Source: Acidobacteriota bacterium (GTDB taxonomy: Bacteria; Acidobacteriota; Vicinamibacteria; Vicinamibacterales; UBA8438). Taken from it: DNA of 5,631 nucleotides. The translations under genes and the position numbers were made by a program. Positions 4,704 through 5,631 of this stretch are shown here, piece by piece. The notes beneath the pieces were generated by a model that did no database searches, was not told the origin of the DNA, and saw only the letters and a list, made by a program, of their open reading frames with translations. Position 1 is the stretch's first letter. Every line of letters begins with the position of its first letter. The stretch covers positions 2,206 to 7,836 of the forward strand of contig DQEK01000237.1 in assembly GCA_003533545.1 (NCBI GenBank). Direction: 5' to 3'.

Positions 4704-5631
4704 CGCCCGCGAAGACGGCAATTTTCATCTGCTTCTTCATCTACTGTCAGACGCTGGTAGCCGCAGGACCAGACAGGGTTGAGCGGGTGGTTTATTTGAT
4801 GGGCACACGCGTCACCCTGACGGTCGAAGCGGATCAGCGCGCATTGGCTGTCCGCCAGCTTGAGCGGATGGTGCAGAGCCTGGAGACGACTGAAGCCGCA
4901 CTTAGTACCTGGCGTGCCGAGAGTGCGCTCAGCGTGGTGAACCGGCATCCAATCGGTCAGCCGGTCGGGCTTCCCTCGGCGGTGTGCTCGCTGTGGTCTG
5001 GGTTGACCACTTGGCATCGAGTTACCGCTGGTGCGTTCGACCCAACGGTCGGCGCGTTGAGCGAGGTCTGGGGACTGCGGAGCGGGGGCCGGCGTCCGAC
5101 GACCGATGAGCTTGAGTCGGCTCTCATGTTGACCGGATTGAAACACTTCGAGTTCGACCCTCCCACTTGCCGTCTCACTCGTCTGGCCGATGCGACTCTT
5201 GACGCTGGTGCGTTCGGAAAAGGTGAGGCGCTCCGCCGGTTGCAGTCGGAATTCCGTGAGCACGCTCCCTGGAGGGTCGACATCGGGGGACAGATTGCGG
5301 TGTCCGACGAATCGCCCAAGCGCCGGTGGCATGTCCCCGTCGCGCATCCGAGCCGCCGCGCCGAGTCCGTCGTCGAACTTTGGCTCGACACCGGGTCGCT
5401 CGCAACGAGCAGTGTCTCCGAGCGGTCCTTTGAGGTTGAGGGTGAGCGGATTGGTCATATCGTTAACCCGCGGACCGGTCAGGTCGTCTTTCGGACCGGT
5501 TCAGTTACGGTCTGGCACGACGACCCGTTCGCGGCTGACGTCCTGTCAACAGCTCTGTTCGTGATGGGCATTGGGGAAGGGTTCCGCTACGCCGAGACCC
5601 ACGGCCTGGCGGTCCTCTTTCTTTCGCCTTC
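4700..5631 (+). CDS. apbE: ApbE FAD:protein FMN transferase (3' end beyond window)
   Basis: The frame is open to the window edge, giving 310 residues; the family is usually about 330-350, so little is missing. ApbE transfers the FMN half of FAD to a Thr or Ser of extracytoplasmic flavoproteins using Mg2+. Residues 1-22 look like a signal peptide ending LVAA; C16 lacks a proper lipobox, so it is probably soluble in the periplasm. Family motifs appear in order: MGTRVTLTV (34-42), LSTWRAESALSVVN (68-81), TAGAFDPTVGAL (109-120), LDAGAFGKGEALRR (167-180), DIGGQIAV (194-201), SLATSSVSERSF (233-244), HIVNPRTGQ (253-261) and AADVLSTALFVMG (278-290), where D280 and T284 match the usual metal-site positions. 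TSSVSER departs from the more common TSGxYE, and N256 replaces the usual Asp; both look like tolerated variation. Start ATG 4700 overlaps the upstream stop and has no strong ribosome site, so translation is probably coupled. The adjacent FMN-binding protein is its likely target. Confidence 0.94.
   Translation, partial: MTPAKTAIFICFFIYCQTLVAAGPDRVERVVYLMGTRVTLTVEADQRALAVRQLERMVQSLETTEAALSTWRAESALSVVNRHPIGQPVGLPSAVCSLWSGLTTWHRVTAGAFDPTVGALSEVWGLRSGGRRPTTDELESALMLTGLKHFEFDPPTCRLTRLADATLDAGAFGKGEALRRLQSEFREHAPWRVDIGGQIAVSDESPKRRWHVPVAHPSRRAESVVELWLDTGSLATSSVSERSFEVEGERIGHIVNPRTGQVVFRTGSVTVWHDDPFAADVLSTALFVMGIGEGFRYAETHGLAVLFLSP

Noticed and set aside
4613..5458. 281-codon open frame on the minus strand opposite the membrane protein and apbE genes
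   Set aside because: The plus strand encodes a motif-complete ApbE over the same span; the antisense translation resembles no family and is a GC-driven shadow.

Overview
The window looks like the chromosome of a Gram-negative, moderately GC-rich bacterium. Three genes encode exported periplasmic proteins and one encodes an outer-membrane beta-barrel. The style of the PAL-like propeller protein, the FMN-binding protein and the TypA C-terminus suggests Acidobacteriota (Vicinamibacteria-like). That placement is from memory of such proteins, not from a search, and is only moderately secure. All recognisable genes lie on the plus strand.

Layout: (1) 1-432, the C-terminal part of the translational GTPase TypA/BipA, cut by the left window edge. 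(2) 561-1622, a secreted NHL-repeat beta-propeller resembling peptidyl-alpha-hydroxyglycine alpha-amidating lyase, with its own strong Shine-Dalgarno and GTG start. (3) 1623-2206, a 584-base non-coding stretch. It holds a near-consensus sigma-70-type promoter bracketed by two identical 20-bp operator-like repeats exactly 63 bp apart, a weak plus-strand terminator candidate, and a strong hairpin that reads as an intrinsic terminator only on the minus strand. (4) 2207-5631+, a four-gene operon: outer-membrane porin-like protein, periplasmic FMN-binding-domain protein, four-helix membrane protein with histidines placed for two b hemes, and ApbE flavin transferase, which is cut by the right edge. 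The last three genes are joined by two ATGA overlaps.

How the operon probably works (inference): the small membrane protein passes electrons across the inner membrane through two hemes. The periplasmic protein, carrying FMN attached by ApbE, receives them and hands them to an acceptor in the periplasm or outside. The barrel protein could let the substrate through the outer membrane. The two palindromic sites around the promoter imply tight control, probably by a repressor. Their arms resemble Fur-family boxes in part, so an iron-linked role is a testable idea and not a conclusion. The acceptor cannot be read from this window.

The most noteworthy items are the double-operator promoter with its six-turn spacing, the predicted heme-to-flavin transmembrane chain coupled to a porin, and the altered flavin-attachment motif of the FMN-binding protein.
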